From contig JAQVNJ010000056.1 of the NCBI GenBank assembly GCA_028703175.1, forward strand, positions 1 through 36,147: a stretch of 36,147 bases of DNA. The letters are read 5' to 3'. Source of the DNA: JAAYCB01 sp012744395. GTDB lineage: Bacteria > Planctomycetota > Planctomycetia > Pirellulales > Thermoguttaceae. Below are positions 15,634 through 24,940 of the stretch, in pieces (the first letter of the stretch is position 1; each line of letters opens with the position of its first letter). Under the pieces are notes generated by a model. That model had not been told where the DNA came from and did not search any database. It saw nothing but the letters and a program-made list of their open reading frames with translations. The position numbers and the translations under genes are program-made.

Positions 15634-18428
15634 TTTCCCTCGACCGCGGCGATCTCTTCGGGCGTGCCGGTGGCGACGACCCGCCCGCCCCCCTCGCCCC
15701 CCTCGGGGCCCATGTCGATGATCCAGTCGGCCGTCTTGATCACCTGGAGGTTGTGCTCGATGACGATCACGGTGTTGCCCAGGTCGACCAGGCGCGAGAG
15801 CACTTCGAGCAGCTTCTTCACGTCGTCGAAGTGCAACCCGGTGGTCGGTTCGTCGAGGATGTAGACCGTGTTGCCGGTGTCCGAGCGGCCCAGTTCCGTG
15901 GCCAGCTTGACCCGTTGCGACTCGCCGCCCGAGAGAGTGGTTGAAGGCTGGCCCAGCGTCAGGTACCCCAACCCGACTTCCTGGAGGCAGCCGAGCAGCC
16001 GGGCAATCAGCGGAAAGTTCTCGAAGAAGGCCACGGACTCATCGACCCGCATGTCCAGCACGTCGGCAATCGACAGGTCGCGGTAGCGGATTTCGAGGGT
16101 CTGCCGGTTGAAACGCTTCCCCACGCAGACTGGGCATGTGACATACAGATCGGGGAGGAAGTTCATCTCGATCTTCCGCTGCCCCTGGCCCTGGCACTCC
16201 TCGCAGCGCCCCCCCTTGACGTTGAAGCTGAACCGCCCCGCCTTGTAGCCCCGCTGCTTGGCCGCTCGCGTGTTGGCGAAGACCTTGCGGATTTCGTCGA
16301 ACACACCCGAATAGGTGGCTGGATTGCTCCGCGGGGTGCGGCCGATGGGCGTCTGGTCGATTTGAATCACCTTATCGACGCAGTTGCCGCCGCGGAGTGC
16401 ACGATGGGGGCCCGGTTTGGGGGCGATGCCGCCCAGTCGGCGGACCAGTGCGCGGGCAAAGGTCTCGTTCAGCAGCGAGCTCTTGCCCGAGCCGCTGACC
16501 CCCGTCACACAGGCCAAGGCCGAGAGGGGGAACCACACGGTCACATCCTTGAGGTTGTTCGTCGTCACCCCTTCGATCGTGATCGATCGGGTCTTGGCCA
16601 GCCGCCGCCGCTTCCGCGGCGTGGGGATCTGCTTCCGCCCGCCAAGATAGCCCCCCGTGATCGAATCGGGATCGGCTGCGATCTCTGCGGGGGTTCCCGC
16701 GGCGACGATCTGCCCGCCGTGGCAGCCGGCGCCGGGGCCGAGATCGATCAGCCAGTCGGCGTGGCGAATGATCGCCTCGTCGTGTTCGACCACGACGACC
16801 GTGTTGCCGCGCCGCTGGAGGTTGCGGAGGGCTTCGATGAGCCGGTGGTTGTCGCGGGGGTGGAGCCCGATCGACGGTTCGTCGAGCACGTAGCAGACGC
16901 CGACGAGTCCCGAACCCAAACCGGTGGCCAGGCGGACGCGCTGCAGCTCTCCGCCGCTGAGCGTATCGGCCGGCCGGTCCATCGTCAGGTAGTCGAGCCC
17001 CACGGTGTCGAGGAATCGCAGCCGCGCCGCGATTTCGCTGACGATCGGCTCGGCGATCGGCTGTTCCTCGTCGGGGAAGCGGAGCGATTCGAACAGTTCC
17101 CGCGCTTTGCGGACGGTCAGCCCGGTGATCTCAAAGATTGTCCGGCCGCAAACGCGGACCGACCTGGCCTCCGGGCGGAGTCGCGTGCCAGCGCATTCGG
17201 CGCAGACCACCTCGGCTCGAAAGCTATCCAGGCGACGCCGGTTCGATTCGCTGCTGGTTGTCTCGAATTCTCGTTCCAGCAGGCCCAGAATGCCGGGGAA
17301 TTCGAGGGCGTCGCCGTGCAACAAGCGTTCGCGGACCTTTGGCGTCATCTTGTCGAAGGGCGTGTTCCAGCGAATCCCCGCCGCCGACAAGTAGCCGCGG
17401 AGGGCGTTTTTCTGCCTCCGCACGGCGGCCGGGGACGACTCGCGCCACGGCACGACCGCGCCGGCCGACAGGGAAAGGCTGGCGTCGGGCACGACCAACT
17501 CCGCGTCGAACTCCGTGCGGCTTCCCAGGCCCTCGCACGCCGGGCATGCCCCGTAAGGGCTATTGAAGCTGAACGAACGTGGTTCCAGCTCGTCGTAGCC
17601 GATCTTGCAGTTCGGGCACGCGTGCTGGGTGCTGAAGAGCAGATCGTGCCAAACGCTCGCCCCGTGCTCCTTCGTCTCGTGGCTGGCCATCACAAGCCCG
17701 TCGCCGTACTTGACCGCCAGCTTGATCGAGTCGGCCAGCCGGCTGCGAACGCCCTGGCGGACAACGATCCGATCGACAATCGCCTCGATGTGGTGGGTCT
17801 GCTGGCGGACCAGTTCGGGCGGATTCTCGACGTCGACCACCTCGCCATCGACCCTTGCCCGAACAAAACCAGCCTTGCGAATCGCCTCGAACACGTCCTT
17901 GTGCTGGCCCTTGCGGCCGCGGACCAGGGGCGCCATCAGCATCACCCGCGTCCCATCGGCCAGGCTCAGCAGGTCGTCGCGAATCTGTTCCGGGGTCTGC
18001 TGGCAGATCGGCTGCCCGCACTGGGGGCATACCGGGTCGCCGAGCCGGGCGAAGAGCAGCCGCAAGTAATCGTAGATTTCCGTGACCGTGGCGACCGTGC
18101 TCCGCGGATTGCGGATCCCCGCCCGCTGGTCGATCGAAATCGTCGGCTGGAGCCCCTCGATCAGGTCGACGTCGGGCCGCTCGATCTGATTGAGGAACTG
18201 CCGGGCGTAAACCGACAGGCTCTCGATGTATTGGCGCTGCCCCTCGGCATACAACGTGTCGAACGCCAGGGAACTCTTCCCCGATCCACTCGGGCCCGTC
18301 ACCACGACCATCTGATTACGGGGGATGTCCAGATCCAGATCTCGCAGGTTGTGGACCCTGGCCCCCCGGATGCGGATCTGCTCGTCGGCGGCTCGACTAT
18401 CCGTCGTCTGCGAGACGCTTTCGCTCAT
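15582..18428 (-). CDS. uvrA: Excinuclease ABC subunit UvrA
   Basis: The damage-recognition ATPase of nucleotide excision repair, working with UvrB and UvrC. It has 948 aa, full length. Two ABC modules are present: Walker A GPSGSGKS (45-52) and GVSGSGKS (643-650); signature LSGGE (490-494) and again in 'TTLSGGESQRVKLATELG'. Zinc-finger cysteines are C271/C274...C295/C298 and C742/C745...C765/C768. The start MSESVSQTTDSRAADEQIRI precedes the conserved 'RGARVHNLRDLDLDIPRNQM'. Its 3' end converges on the HicA remnant. No uvrB or uvrC is in the window. Confidence 0.97.
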   Translation of the reverse strand: MSESVSQTTDSRAADEQIRIRGARVHNLRDLDLDIPRNQMVVVTGPSGSGKSSLAFDTLYAEGQRQYIESLSVYARQFLNQIERPDVDLIEGLQPTISIDQRAGIRNPRSTVATVTEIYDYLRLLFARLGDPVCPQCGQPICQQTPEQIRDDLLSLADGTRVMLMAPLVRGRKGQHKDVFEAIRKAGFVRARVDGEVVDVENPPELVRQQTHHIEAIVDRIVVRQGVRSRLADSIKLAVKYGDGLVMASHETKEHGASVWHDLLFSTQHACPNCKIGYDELEPRSFSFNSPYGACPACEGLGSRTEFDAELVVPDASLSLSAGAVVPWRESSPAAVRRQKNALRGYLSAAGIRWNTPFDKMTPKVRERLLHGDALEFPGILGLLEREFETTSSESNRRRLDSFRAEVVCAECAGTRLRPEARSVRVCGRTIFEITGLTVRKARELFESLRFPDEEQPIAEPIVSEIAARLRFLDTVGLDYLTMDRPADTLSGGELQRVRLATGLGSGLVGVCYVLDEPSIGLHPRDNHRLIEALRNLQRRGNTVVVVEHDEAIIRHADWLIDLGPGAGCHGGQIVAAGTPAEIAADPDSITGGYLGGRKQIPTPRKRRRLAKTRSITIEGVTTNNLKDVTVWFPLSALACVTGVSGSGKSSLLNETFARALVRRLGGIAPKPGPHRALRGGNCVDKVIQIDQTPIGRTPRSNPATYSGVFDEIRKVFANTRAAKQRGYKAGRFSFNVKGGRCEECQGQGQRKIEMNFLPDLYVTCPVCVGKRFNRQTLEIRYRDLSIADVLDMRVDESVAFFENFPLIARLLGCLQEVGLGYLTLGQPSTTLSGGESQRVKLATELGRSDTGNTVYILDEPTTGLHFDDVKKLLEVLSRLVDLGNTVIVIEHNLQVIKTADWIIDMGPEGGEGGGRVVATGTPEEIAAVEGNYTGMYLREALDGKRPV

Positions 18429-18870
18429 AATCTCCCCTGCCGGCTCGATCGCGATCTGTCAAAACAAACCAGCCTACCAGAGCCGCGCGGGAGCGGCAAG
18501 AACTTGTGAAATCGGCCGCCGCTGGGTATCTTGGCAACGGAGGGGAGCCGGTACCCGACGGATGGATGGGGGCGAAATGGTGGTTCGGCCGCCAATCCGC
18601 GGCAATCGCCGCGCGCCGGCGAACGCGCACTTGCCGAAGGGCGTCCAATGACCAGAAGCGGTGGACAGGGCCGAAAGACGAAGCGTGTCGTGCGGGCGCC
18701 CGCTGGCAAGTTCGGACAGGTCCAGAAGCGGCGACTTCAGCAGCGGTCCGCGCCGGCCGACGGGGCGGGAATCCGGGCCAGGTCGGCAAGAAAGCCGCGC
18801 GGAGGCGGCGGAAGGTGAGGCGGGCGGGTCTGAGGGCAAGTCTCCTGATTGACACCGGTGGTGAAGCCTG
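18429..18870. other. Divergent intergenic region between uvrA and the ubiD-like gene
   Basis: No gene is supported. A plus-strand open frame (18506-18871) ends in a TGATG overlap with the decarboxylase start, but its product is a run of Arg/Ala-rich sequence with no recognisable fold or ribosome site. The uvrA and ubiD promoters must lie here; none was clear by eye. Confidence 0.5.
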
Positions 18871-20724
18871 ATGGGATATCGAACCCTTCGCGAGTGCGTG
18901 GAAGACCTGGAAAGGACGGGGCAGCTCCTGCGGATTGAGCAGCCGGTTGACCCAAACCTGGAAGCTGCCGAGATCCAGCGCCGCGTGTTCGCCGCCGGCG
19001 GCCCCGCCCTCTACTTCGCCAGCGTCCGGGGATGCCGCTTCCCGATGGTCAGCAATCTGTTCGGCACGATCCAGCGGGCCCGCTACCTGTTCCGCGATTC
19101 GCTGGAGATGCTCGCTCGGCTGGTCTCGCTGTCCGTCGACCCGACCGACCTCGTCCGCCGGCCGCGGTTGTACTTGAACCTGAAGACGCCGGCCGCCGCG
19201 CTCTTCGCCCGGCCGAGGAAGGTCCGCCGCGGGCCCGTTCTGGCCATCGAGACAACGCTCGACCAGTTGCCCCAGTTGAGGTCGTGGCCGGACGACGGCG
19301 GCGCCTACATCACGCTGCCCCAGGTCTACACGGAAGATCCGGACGCTCCCGGCCTGGCCCGTGCGAACCTGGGCATGTACCGGATCCAGATTTCCGGCGG
19401 CCGCTACGAGCGGAACGAGCAGGCCGGCATCCATTACCAACTGCACCGGGGAATCGGCGGGCACCATGCGGCGGCAATCCGCCGCGGAGAGCGGCTACCG
19501 CTGAATGTCTTCGTCGGCGGACCGCCGGCGATGACCGTGGCCGCCGTGATGCCGCTGCCCGAGGGGGTCAGCGAGTTGGCGTTCGCCGGTTTGCTCGGGC
19601 GGCGACGGGTGCCGATGGTCTGTCTGCCGCATCAACTGCCGATCCACGCCGAGGCCGACTTCTGCATCACCGGCCACATCGAACCGAACAGGCTGCTGCC
19701 GGAAGGACCGTTTGGAGACCATCTGGGCTATTACAGCATGGCCCACGATTTCCCGGTGATGCGGGTCGAACGGGTCTTCCACCGGCACCGCCCGATCTGG
19801 CCGTTCACCGTCGTCGGCCGCCCCCCCCAGGAGGACAGCGTCTTCAACGAATTGATCCACGAGATGGTCGGCCCGATCATCCCCAAGACGATCCCCGGCG
19901 TCCGCGCGGTCCACGCGGTGGACGCGGCGGGCGTCCACCCGCTCCTGTTGGCAATCGGCAGCGAGCGGTACGTGCCCTATGAAGAGCCGCGGAGGGTCCG
20001 CGAATTGCTCACGCTGGCCAATGCATTGCTCGGCCAGGGCCAGCTCTCGCTGGCCAAGTACCTGTTCATCGTCGCGGGCGAAGACAACCCGGAGCTCGAC
20101 ATCCGCCACCTGCCCGACTTCCTCCGCCATCTGCTCGAGAGGGTCGACTGGCGGCGGGATCTCCACTTTCAGACGTGCACCACGATCGACACCCTCGACT
20201 ATAGCGGCGAGGGGCTCAACCAGGGTTCCAAGGTGGTGATCGCCGCCGCCGGCTCCGTGCGGCGGAATCTCCCCGTGGCAATCGACTCGCGGATCAAGAT
20301 GCCCGGCGAGGGCGGCTTCGGCAACCCCCGCGTTGTCCTGCCCGGGATTCTCGCCGTCGAAGGGCCGCGGTCCAAACCCGACGAGGCCGGCCGCGATCCG
20401 GCCGTGCAGAGATTCTGCCTGGCTTTCAACCGCACCGACGCGATCAACGGCTTCCCCTTGATCGTCGTCGTCGACAACAGCGATTTCGCCGCGCGGAGCT
20501 TGAACAACTTCCTCTGGACGACTTTCACGCGCAGCGATCCGGCCGCCGATATCTTCGGAATCGACTCCTTCGTCCAGAACAAGCACTGGGGCTGCCTCGG
20601 CTCGGTGGTGATCGACGCCCGGGCGAAAATCCACCACGCCCCCCCGCTCGTTGAAGACCCCGAGGTCACTCGCCGGGTCAACGAACTGGCCGCCAAGGGC
20701 AAGCCGCTGCATGGAGTGATCTGA
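18871..20724 (+). CDS. UbiD-family prenylated-FMN decarboxylase (long form, possibly menaquinone pathway)
   Basis: A non-oxidative (de)carboxylase acting on an aromatic or unsaturated acid with prenylated FMN made by a UbiX-type partner. It has 617 aa, about 120 longer than E. coli UbiD and similar to the long forms found in bacteria using the futalosine menaquinone route; that assignment is inference. Family segments are 'LGMYRIQISGG', 'GIGGHHAAAIRRGERLPLNV', 'TGHIEPNRLLPEGPFGDHLG' (acidic active-site/metal region), 'PQEDSVFNELIHEMVGPIIP' and 'IDSRIKMPGEGGFGNPRVVL'. No ubiX or mqn gene is in the window to support a pathway. Confidence 0.88.
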   Translation: MGYRTLRECVEDLERTGQLLRIEQPVDPNLEAAEIQRRVFAAGGPALYFASVRGCRFPMVSNLFGTIQRARYLFRDSLEMLARLVSLSVDPTDLVRRPRLYLNLKTPAAALFARPRKVRRGPVLAIETTLDQLPQLRSWPDDGGAYITLPQVYTEDPDAPGLARANLGMYRIQISGGRYERNEQAGIHYQLHRGIGGHHAAAIRRGERLPLNVFVGGPPAMTVAAVMPLPEGVSELAFAGLLGRRRVPMVCLPHQLPIHAEADFCITGHIEPNRLLPEGPFGDHLGYYSMAHDFPVMRVERVFHRHRPIWPFTVVGRPPQEDSVFNELIHEMVGPIIPKTIPGVRAVHAVDAAGVHPLLLAIGSERYVPYEEPRRVRELLTLANALLGQGQLSLAKYLFIVAGEDNPELDIRHLPDFLRHLLERVDWRRDLHFQTCTTIDTLDYSGEGLNQGSKVVIAAAGSVRRNLPVAIDSRIKMPGEGGFGNPRVVLPGILAVEGPRSKPDEAGRDPAVQRFCLAFNRTDAINGFPLIVVVDNSDFAARSLNNFLWTTFTRSDPAADIFGIDSFVQNKHWGCLGSVVIDARAKIHHAPPLVEDPEVTRRVNELAAKGKPLHGVI

Positions 20725-20734
20725 CCGGCCAGTG

Positions 20735-21211
20735 TTAAAGACCCATCCCCAGAAAGCCCGCGCGGGCGTCGCTCTCGGCCGCGAGCTGCTCCATCCGGGC
20801 GACCGTCCGCCGCAAATCGCCGGCGGCGATGTAACGGTCGAATTCCACCAGCACCGCCTCCTTGACCGTCTTGGCGAACCAGGCGACGACCGGTGCGGTC
20901 AGCCAATCGCAGGTCTCCCGAACCAGTTCGACCTGGAGATCGCATCCCTGGGCCTTCCGGTCCTCCGCGTCGGTCAACACGGTCCCCTCGAAGCGGAACT
21001 CGAGCATCCCCACATTGTCGTCGTTGGTCAGCCCGAACGTGCAGGACGCGTTGTGCAGGTAAAACGTATTGTGCCGCCCATGCTTGACCAGCGCGGCCTT
21101 GACCCGCTCCGCCTTGGCCTCCAGTTCGGGCGGGGCGTCTAGCGGAACGTCCAACCGGCCCAGCGAACGCATCGGCAAGCAGTCGAACTCGATTCTCACG
21201 CGCGGCGTCAT
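20735..21211 (-). CDS. Conserved-looking protein of unknown function, 158 aa
   Basis: The frame starts MTPRVRIEFDCLPMRSLGRL, with AGGAG just upstream. It is a soluble mixed alpha/beta protein: strands around 'TFYLHNASCTFGL' and 'GMLEFRFEGTVLTD', then helices ('APVVAWFAKTVKEAVLVEFD', 'RRTVARMEQLAAESDARAG'). It has no signal peptide or membrane segment. I do not recognise the family. The frame extends upstream to 21313, but that part reads through a copy of the dispersed palindrome and is not protein-like. It converges with the decarboxylase gene, 10 nt apart. Confidence 0.8.
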   Translation of the reverse strand: MTPRVRIEFDCLPMRSLGRLDVPLDAPPELEAKAERVKAALVKHGRHNTFYLHNASCTFGLTNDDNVGMLEFRFEGTVLTDAEDRKAQGCDLQVELVRETCDWLTAPVVAWFAKTVKEAVLVEFDRYIAAGDLRRTVARMEQLAAESDARAGFLGMGL

Positions 21212-21304
21212 GGCTCCTGAATCCCTTGCAGGTTGGTGGCAGAGGTTACTGGTGGCAGGTTTCCGAGCGGCAGTGGATGGTTGTTGAAGCGTAAGCCCGA
21301 CCTG

Positions 21305-21330
21305 CGTTCCCAAGCCGGAGCCTGGGAACG
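21305..21330. repeat. Dispersed palindromic repeat, copy C
   Basis: CGTTCCCAAGCC-GG-AGCCTGGGAACG, with 12-bp arms carrying two mismatches, followed by AGGGG. It is the same element as at 7126 and 7186, lying between two minus-strand genes. Confidence 0.8.
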
Positions 21331-21352
21331 AGGGGACTCTGACGGCTGACGG

Positions 21353-23194
21353 CTACTCTTCGCCGGTCCGTTGCCAGGCCAGGCTGAGCCAACCATCCGC
21401 GGCGACCCACTGGACCAGCTGGAGCTTGCCCGCTCGCCGCCACTTGTCGGGCAGCACCAGTTCCTCGGGCACGATCTCGTCCTTGAAGACGTTGGCCAGG
21501 CGGCGCTGAAGCAACCGGCGGATGACGGTCTGCGCGGCCGATAGCTGCTTGCTTCCCTGGGGATCGAAGCCCGGCGGGAAAATCGCCAGGTCGCCCTGGC
21601 GGACCGCCTTCAGCGCCGTTCCTTCTCCAACAATTCGATACGTTGCGGTGACATCCATGCCCGGATGCTTCTTCTCCCCTTCGTAGAAGGTCCCGCCGCG
21701 GATCGAAATCGTGAACCGGCCATCCTCGAAGGCGACCCAGGCGGGCCGCAGCGGCTGGAACTTGATGCCCCAGGGCTCTGCCTCCGCCTCGGGCTTGAGT
21801 CCTTCGGGCACCTCGCCCAGCAACCGGATCGCCGCCTCGCGGACGCGTTCCTCGCGGAGGATCATGCCCGCCAAGGCCGAGGCCGTGAAGTTGTTGATCA
21901 TCGATTCGTGGACAGCCACGTGAATGTCCGCTCCGGCAGCCGGTTCTGGCGGGGCCGTCGCCGCGCCGAAGTCGAAGCGTCCGGCCTGGAGAAGCGAAAC
22001 GCTGAACCGGTCTGCGTCGGTCGCGCAGGCCAGGCTCTCCGGATAGAGGCCGCGTTCCAGCAGCGGTCGGCGGAGCTTGTTTTGGATGTCTTCGTTGGCC
22101 GGACCGATCAGGGAACCGACCTCTTGGTCGAACCGCGCGCTGAGTTTCTGCTCGGCGTGCCTCGAGGCGATCCAGTCGGCCTGGCACTTCTGCTTCCACA
22201 CCCGCTTCCACGCCATCCGCTCGATCAGCCGGCTTCCCCGCCTCGTGCAGAGGGAGCGGACCGTGGCGTGGGTCGTTGCGCTGGTCTTGGCCGGCTGCGT
22301 CCAGAGCTTCTCCCCGTCGATGAGAATCTGCTTGCGGACGACGAAACTCGTCAGACCGTCTGAATAGAGAACGACCGGACCGTTGTAGCCGACCGTGTCG
22401 GTGGTCGTGGCCCCGGTGATCGTCGCGAGGACCGTGGCGAGGCCCTCCGATGGGGACAATTCGACGGACACCTTCCCGGTCGTGTGGCCGGTTCCGTAGA
22501 TGCGAGTGCCCAGGATCAGGTCGGTCACCGGCCCCACGTCGTCAACGTCCTGGGCCATGGCGGCCTGGAACAACTCCTCCGAAACGATCGCGCGAAAGTT
22601 CTGCTGCGGCGCCGCCGCGCGGACCGCTTCAATCAGTTGCGGCGTCTGCCGGGCATCGCTGAGCCATTTCAGATACGCGGAGATGTACGCCGCGTCGTCT
22701 CCATTGGGCGACTTCTGGTACGATTCGATCCGCGCGGCGAGCAGTTCGATCAGCCTCTCGAACTGTCCCTGGACCTCGGCATTGCCGATTCCCCGGGCAA
22801 TGCCCACGTAGCGACGGACGGCCTCGCGGAGACTGGCGAAGGGGACCAGCCCGAGCCCCTCGTCGCCGCTCGACAACCGAGCGAACAGCTTGTCGAGCTT
22901 CGCCAAGTCCGGACCGGTGTCTTTGCCCAACTCCTCGCGGAGTTCGGCCCAATCGAGATACGCGCGCCAGCCTTCGGCGGACTCGCCCGCCGTAGCGAAC
23001 CGCGCCTCGACGGCCGCCACGGCAGAATTCAGTTCGTCGCGCGCGGCGGCCAGATCCGCCGCGGAAAGCGGTCGAAAGCCGTCACGTTCGGCCCGCACCT
23101 GATCAGCCAGACTAGGGGGGGCGGCGGCGTCTGCCTCGGCCGCCATCAAGGCAGCGGCAATCAGCGCCATGGTCCATCGTTTGTACCCCGTCAT
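21353..23194 (-). CDS. Exported protein of unknown function, 613 aa
   Basis: The start MTGYKRWTMALIAAALMAAE has GGAG 7 nt upstream and forms a signal peptide cleaved near 'ADAAA'. The N-terminal third is helical ('SAADLAAARDELNSAVAAVE', 'AKLDKLFARL'). The middle contains a beta-rich segment ('GKVSVELSPSEGLATVLATI', 'TDTVGYNGPVVLYSDGL') followed by a basic helical part. The C-terminal part has 'FTISIRGGTFYEGEKKHPGM' and ends 'WLSLAWQRTGEE'. It lacks recognisable catalytic motifs; I know no named family. A role in the periplasm or cell envelope is inferred from the signal peptide only. It is divergent from the Trx-Trx-CAP gene. Confidence 0.85.
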   Translation of the reverse strand: MTGYKRWTMALIAAALMAAEADAAAPPSLADQVRAERDGFRPLSAADLAAARDELNSAVAAVEARFATAGESAEGWRAYLDWAELREELGKDTGPDLAKLDKLFARLSSGDEGLGLVPFASLREAVRRYVGIARGIGNAEVQGQFERLIELLAARIESYQKSPNGDDAAYISAYLKWLSDARQTPQLIEAVRAAAPQQNFRAIVSEELFQAAMAQDVDDVGPVTDLILGTRIYGTGHTTGKVSVELSPSEGLATVLATITGATTTDTVGYNGPVVLYSDGLTSFVVRKQILIDGEKLWTQPAKTSATTHATVRSLCTRRGSRLIERMAWKRVWKQKCQADWIASRHAEQKLSARFDQEVGSLIGPANEDIQNKLRRPLLERGLYPESLACATDADRFSVSLLQAGRFDFGAATAPPEPAAGADIHVAVHESMINNFTASALAGMILREERVREAAIRLLGEVPEGLKPEAEAEPWGIKFQPLRPAWVAFEDGRFTISIRGGTFYEGEKKHPGMDVTATYRIVGEGTALKAVRQGDLAIFPPGFDPQGSKQLSAAQTVIRRLLQRRLANVFKDEIVPEELVLPDKWRRAGKLQLVQWVAADGWLSLAWQRTGEE

Positions 23195-23558
23195 GGGTCT
23201 CTCCTTCGCTGCCACAATCGGACAAAGTCTGCAAGGGGTGGTGTAACCAACCCAACAGGTGGGGTATCGCTCAACCACACCCCTTGTTTCCACTCGGGAA
23301 ATTGACATGGATTGTCCACATTTTCACCGATCGCCCGAAGTTTCGCAATCACAATAATTGGAAGATATTCCACAGACTGCCAGTTTACCGCAGGGTGTCT
23401 TGACGGCATAATCGAGAGATTCGACGCAGATTGTCGCTGGTCAGCCAACAAGCGCGAGTCCGCCGCGACGCGTCGCGAGAACCATGGACTTTCCCAGCAA
23501 GGACGGCGTCCGACTGGCCTCGGTTTGAAAACACACCTACTGTCCCGGGAGGCATTCC
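23195..23558. other. Divergent intergenic region of two exported-protein genes
   Basis: No gene is supported. It must hold both promoters. A TTGACA is present near 23301 on the plus strand but has no good -10 at the right distance. Confidence 0.45.
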
Positions 23559-24851
23559 GTGGCGCATCTAGCGAGATGGGTTCGGCCTGTTGCGTGGCTC
23601 GGCATGGCCATGCTCCTCGATTCCCTCGATTCGGCGATTGCCGACGTCCCGCCGATCCGATGGCGGACCGACTATGCGGCGGTCATGGCGGACGCGGAGA
23701 ACGCTCGGGGGATGATGGTCGTCTACTTCGATGACCGGAGCGACCCGTGCATCCGTTTCGAGCAAGAGGCTTCGTCCAACATGGGGATCGCAGCGCGGTT
23801 GACGGCGACGTGCTGCGTTCGCCTGCCGATGGACGCCGAAATTTCTGTCGGGGGCCAGCCGATCCGGTTGATTGACCATCCGGCCTTCACTCCCCTCAAA
23901 GGTGGGCCGGGGCTGGCGATCCTCGATTTTGCCGATCCCGAGCCAGCCAACCGCGGCCGCGTTGTCAAGACGCTGAACTTCTCGTCGGGCCGCACGTGCA
24001 CTGCCGACGACCTGGGGCTCTTGCCACGGCAGCCTGGGGACAGTCGCCCCGGAGCCGGACTTGGCTGGTTGACCGACTATGGGAAGGCCGTGGAGACAGC
24101 CCAGCAGGACAATCGTATGCTGTTGGTCTACTTCTACCGTGAAGACGGCGGCGGTGGTTGCCGCCAGTTCCAGTCCGAGACGCTGGCCGACGCCGCGATC
24201 GCTGCCGGCCTGGAGCGGTATGTCCTCCTCAAATTGCCCACCGCCGCGGAGGTCTCCCTCGCCGGCGCCAATACGGTCCTGCTCAAGCACCCGTCCTTGG
24301 CCGAAATGGTCGGACTGCCCGGCATCGCGATCATCGACTACAGCGATCCGCAGGCCCCGTACCATGGCCAAGTCGTCAGTACGTTCCCCTTTCTCCGCGG
24401 ACGCGCCTACACGCGCGAGCAAATGAACGTGATTCTCGATCTCCCACCCGGAAAGCTCACCCAGCGGACCCTGATCTACGCCATCAAGACCCACCCGGAA
24501 CGGCCCCAGAGCGCCTCGGGCAAACTCGACGCCTACCTTGCGGCGGAGGCGGAGAGCCACTCCCAACTCCAGGCCCGCATCCGACTCCAGGGCCACCATG
24601 CCTGGGCAACGCGATTTCAACGGATCAACCGCCGCCTGCCGTGGGGCCTGCTGGCAAGTGAGGTCTGCGCCGAGAGTTGGCCCGGTCAGAGTCTGCTCGA
24701 AGCCGCGATCGATTGCGTGCACTCCTGGAGGCGGTCGTCAGGGCACTGGAGCTCGGTCAGGGCATTTCACCCTATCTTCGCCTACGACATGCGTCGCGGC
24801 AACAACGGAATCTGGTACGCCACGGGCATTTTTGGCAAACGCGGCCGCTGA
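23559..24851 (+). CDS. Exported protein with two thioredoxin-like domains and a CAP/SCP-like C-terminus
   Basis: It has 430 aa and a GTG start with GGGAGG 6 nt upstream. The N-terminus (about 1-29, ending 'DSAIADV') resembles a signal peptide. Two related thioredoxin-fold units follow: 'WRTDYAAVMADAENARGMMV' (about 35-54) with 'VYFDDRSDPC', and 'WLTDYGKAVETAQQDNRMLL' (about 169-188) with 'VYFYREDGGGGC'. Each has a lone Cys instead of CxxC, so redox activity is doubtful. The last ~110 residues resemble a bacterial CAP domain: 'LQGHHAWATRF', 'ASEVCAESWPGQ', 'SWRRSSGHWSSV' and 'GNNGIWYATGIFG', with the His/Glu pairs of that cavity. The function is unknown. Confidence 0.85.
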   Translation: MAHLARWVRPVAWLGMAMLLDSLDSAIADVPPIRWRTDYAAVMADAENARGMMVVYFDDRSDPCIRFEQEASSNMGIAARLTATCCVRLPMDAEISVGGQPIRLIDHPAFTPLKGGPGLAILDFADPEPANRGRVVKTLNFSSGRTCTADDLGLLPRQPGDSRPGAGLGWLTDYGKAVETAQQDNRMLLVYFYREDGGGGCRQFQSETLADAAIAAGLERYVLLKLPTAAEVSLAGANTVLLKHPSLAEMVGLPGIAIIDYSDPQAPYHGQVVSTFPFLRGRAYTREQMNVILDLPPGKLTQRTLIYAIKTHPERPQSASGKLDAYLAAEAESHSQLQARIRLQGHHAWATRFQRINRRLPWGLLASEVCAESWPGQSLLEAAIDCVHSWRRSSGHWSSVRAFHPIFAYDMRRGNNGIWYATGIFGKRGR

Positions 24852-24940
24852 TCCGCTCTGCACCTTGCGGGACAGGTTCGCGTTCCGCTCGGCGGCGGTT
24901 TCTCTCCGCGAGGCTTGCCCGCAGTCGCGGCCAGAGCGAG

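Noticed and set aside
16362..18509. A 715-aa plus-strand open frame
   Set aside because: It is antisense to uvrA, whose product is unmistakable. GC-rich third positions leave the opposite frame open.
18506..18871. A 121-aa Arg-rich frame ending in TGATG at the decarboxylase start
   Set aside because: The overlap looks like coupling, but there is no ribosome site or recognisable fold, and several other frames in this GC-rich gap are equally open.
23219..23284. Imperfect GGGGTG...CACCCC inverted repeat
   Set aside because: The outer match is only 6 bp with a long interior of weak pairing; I could not separate it from chance.
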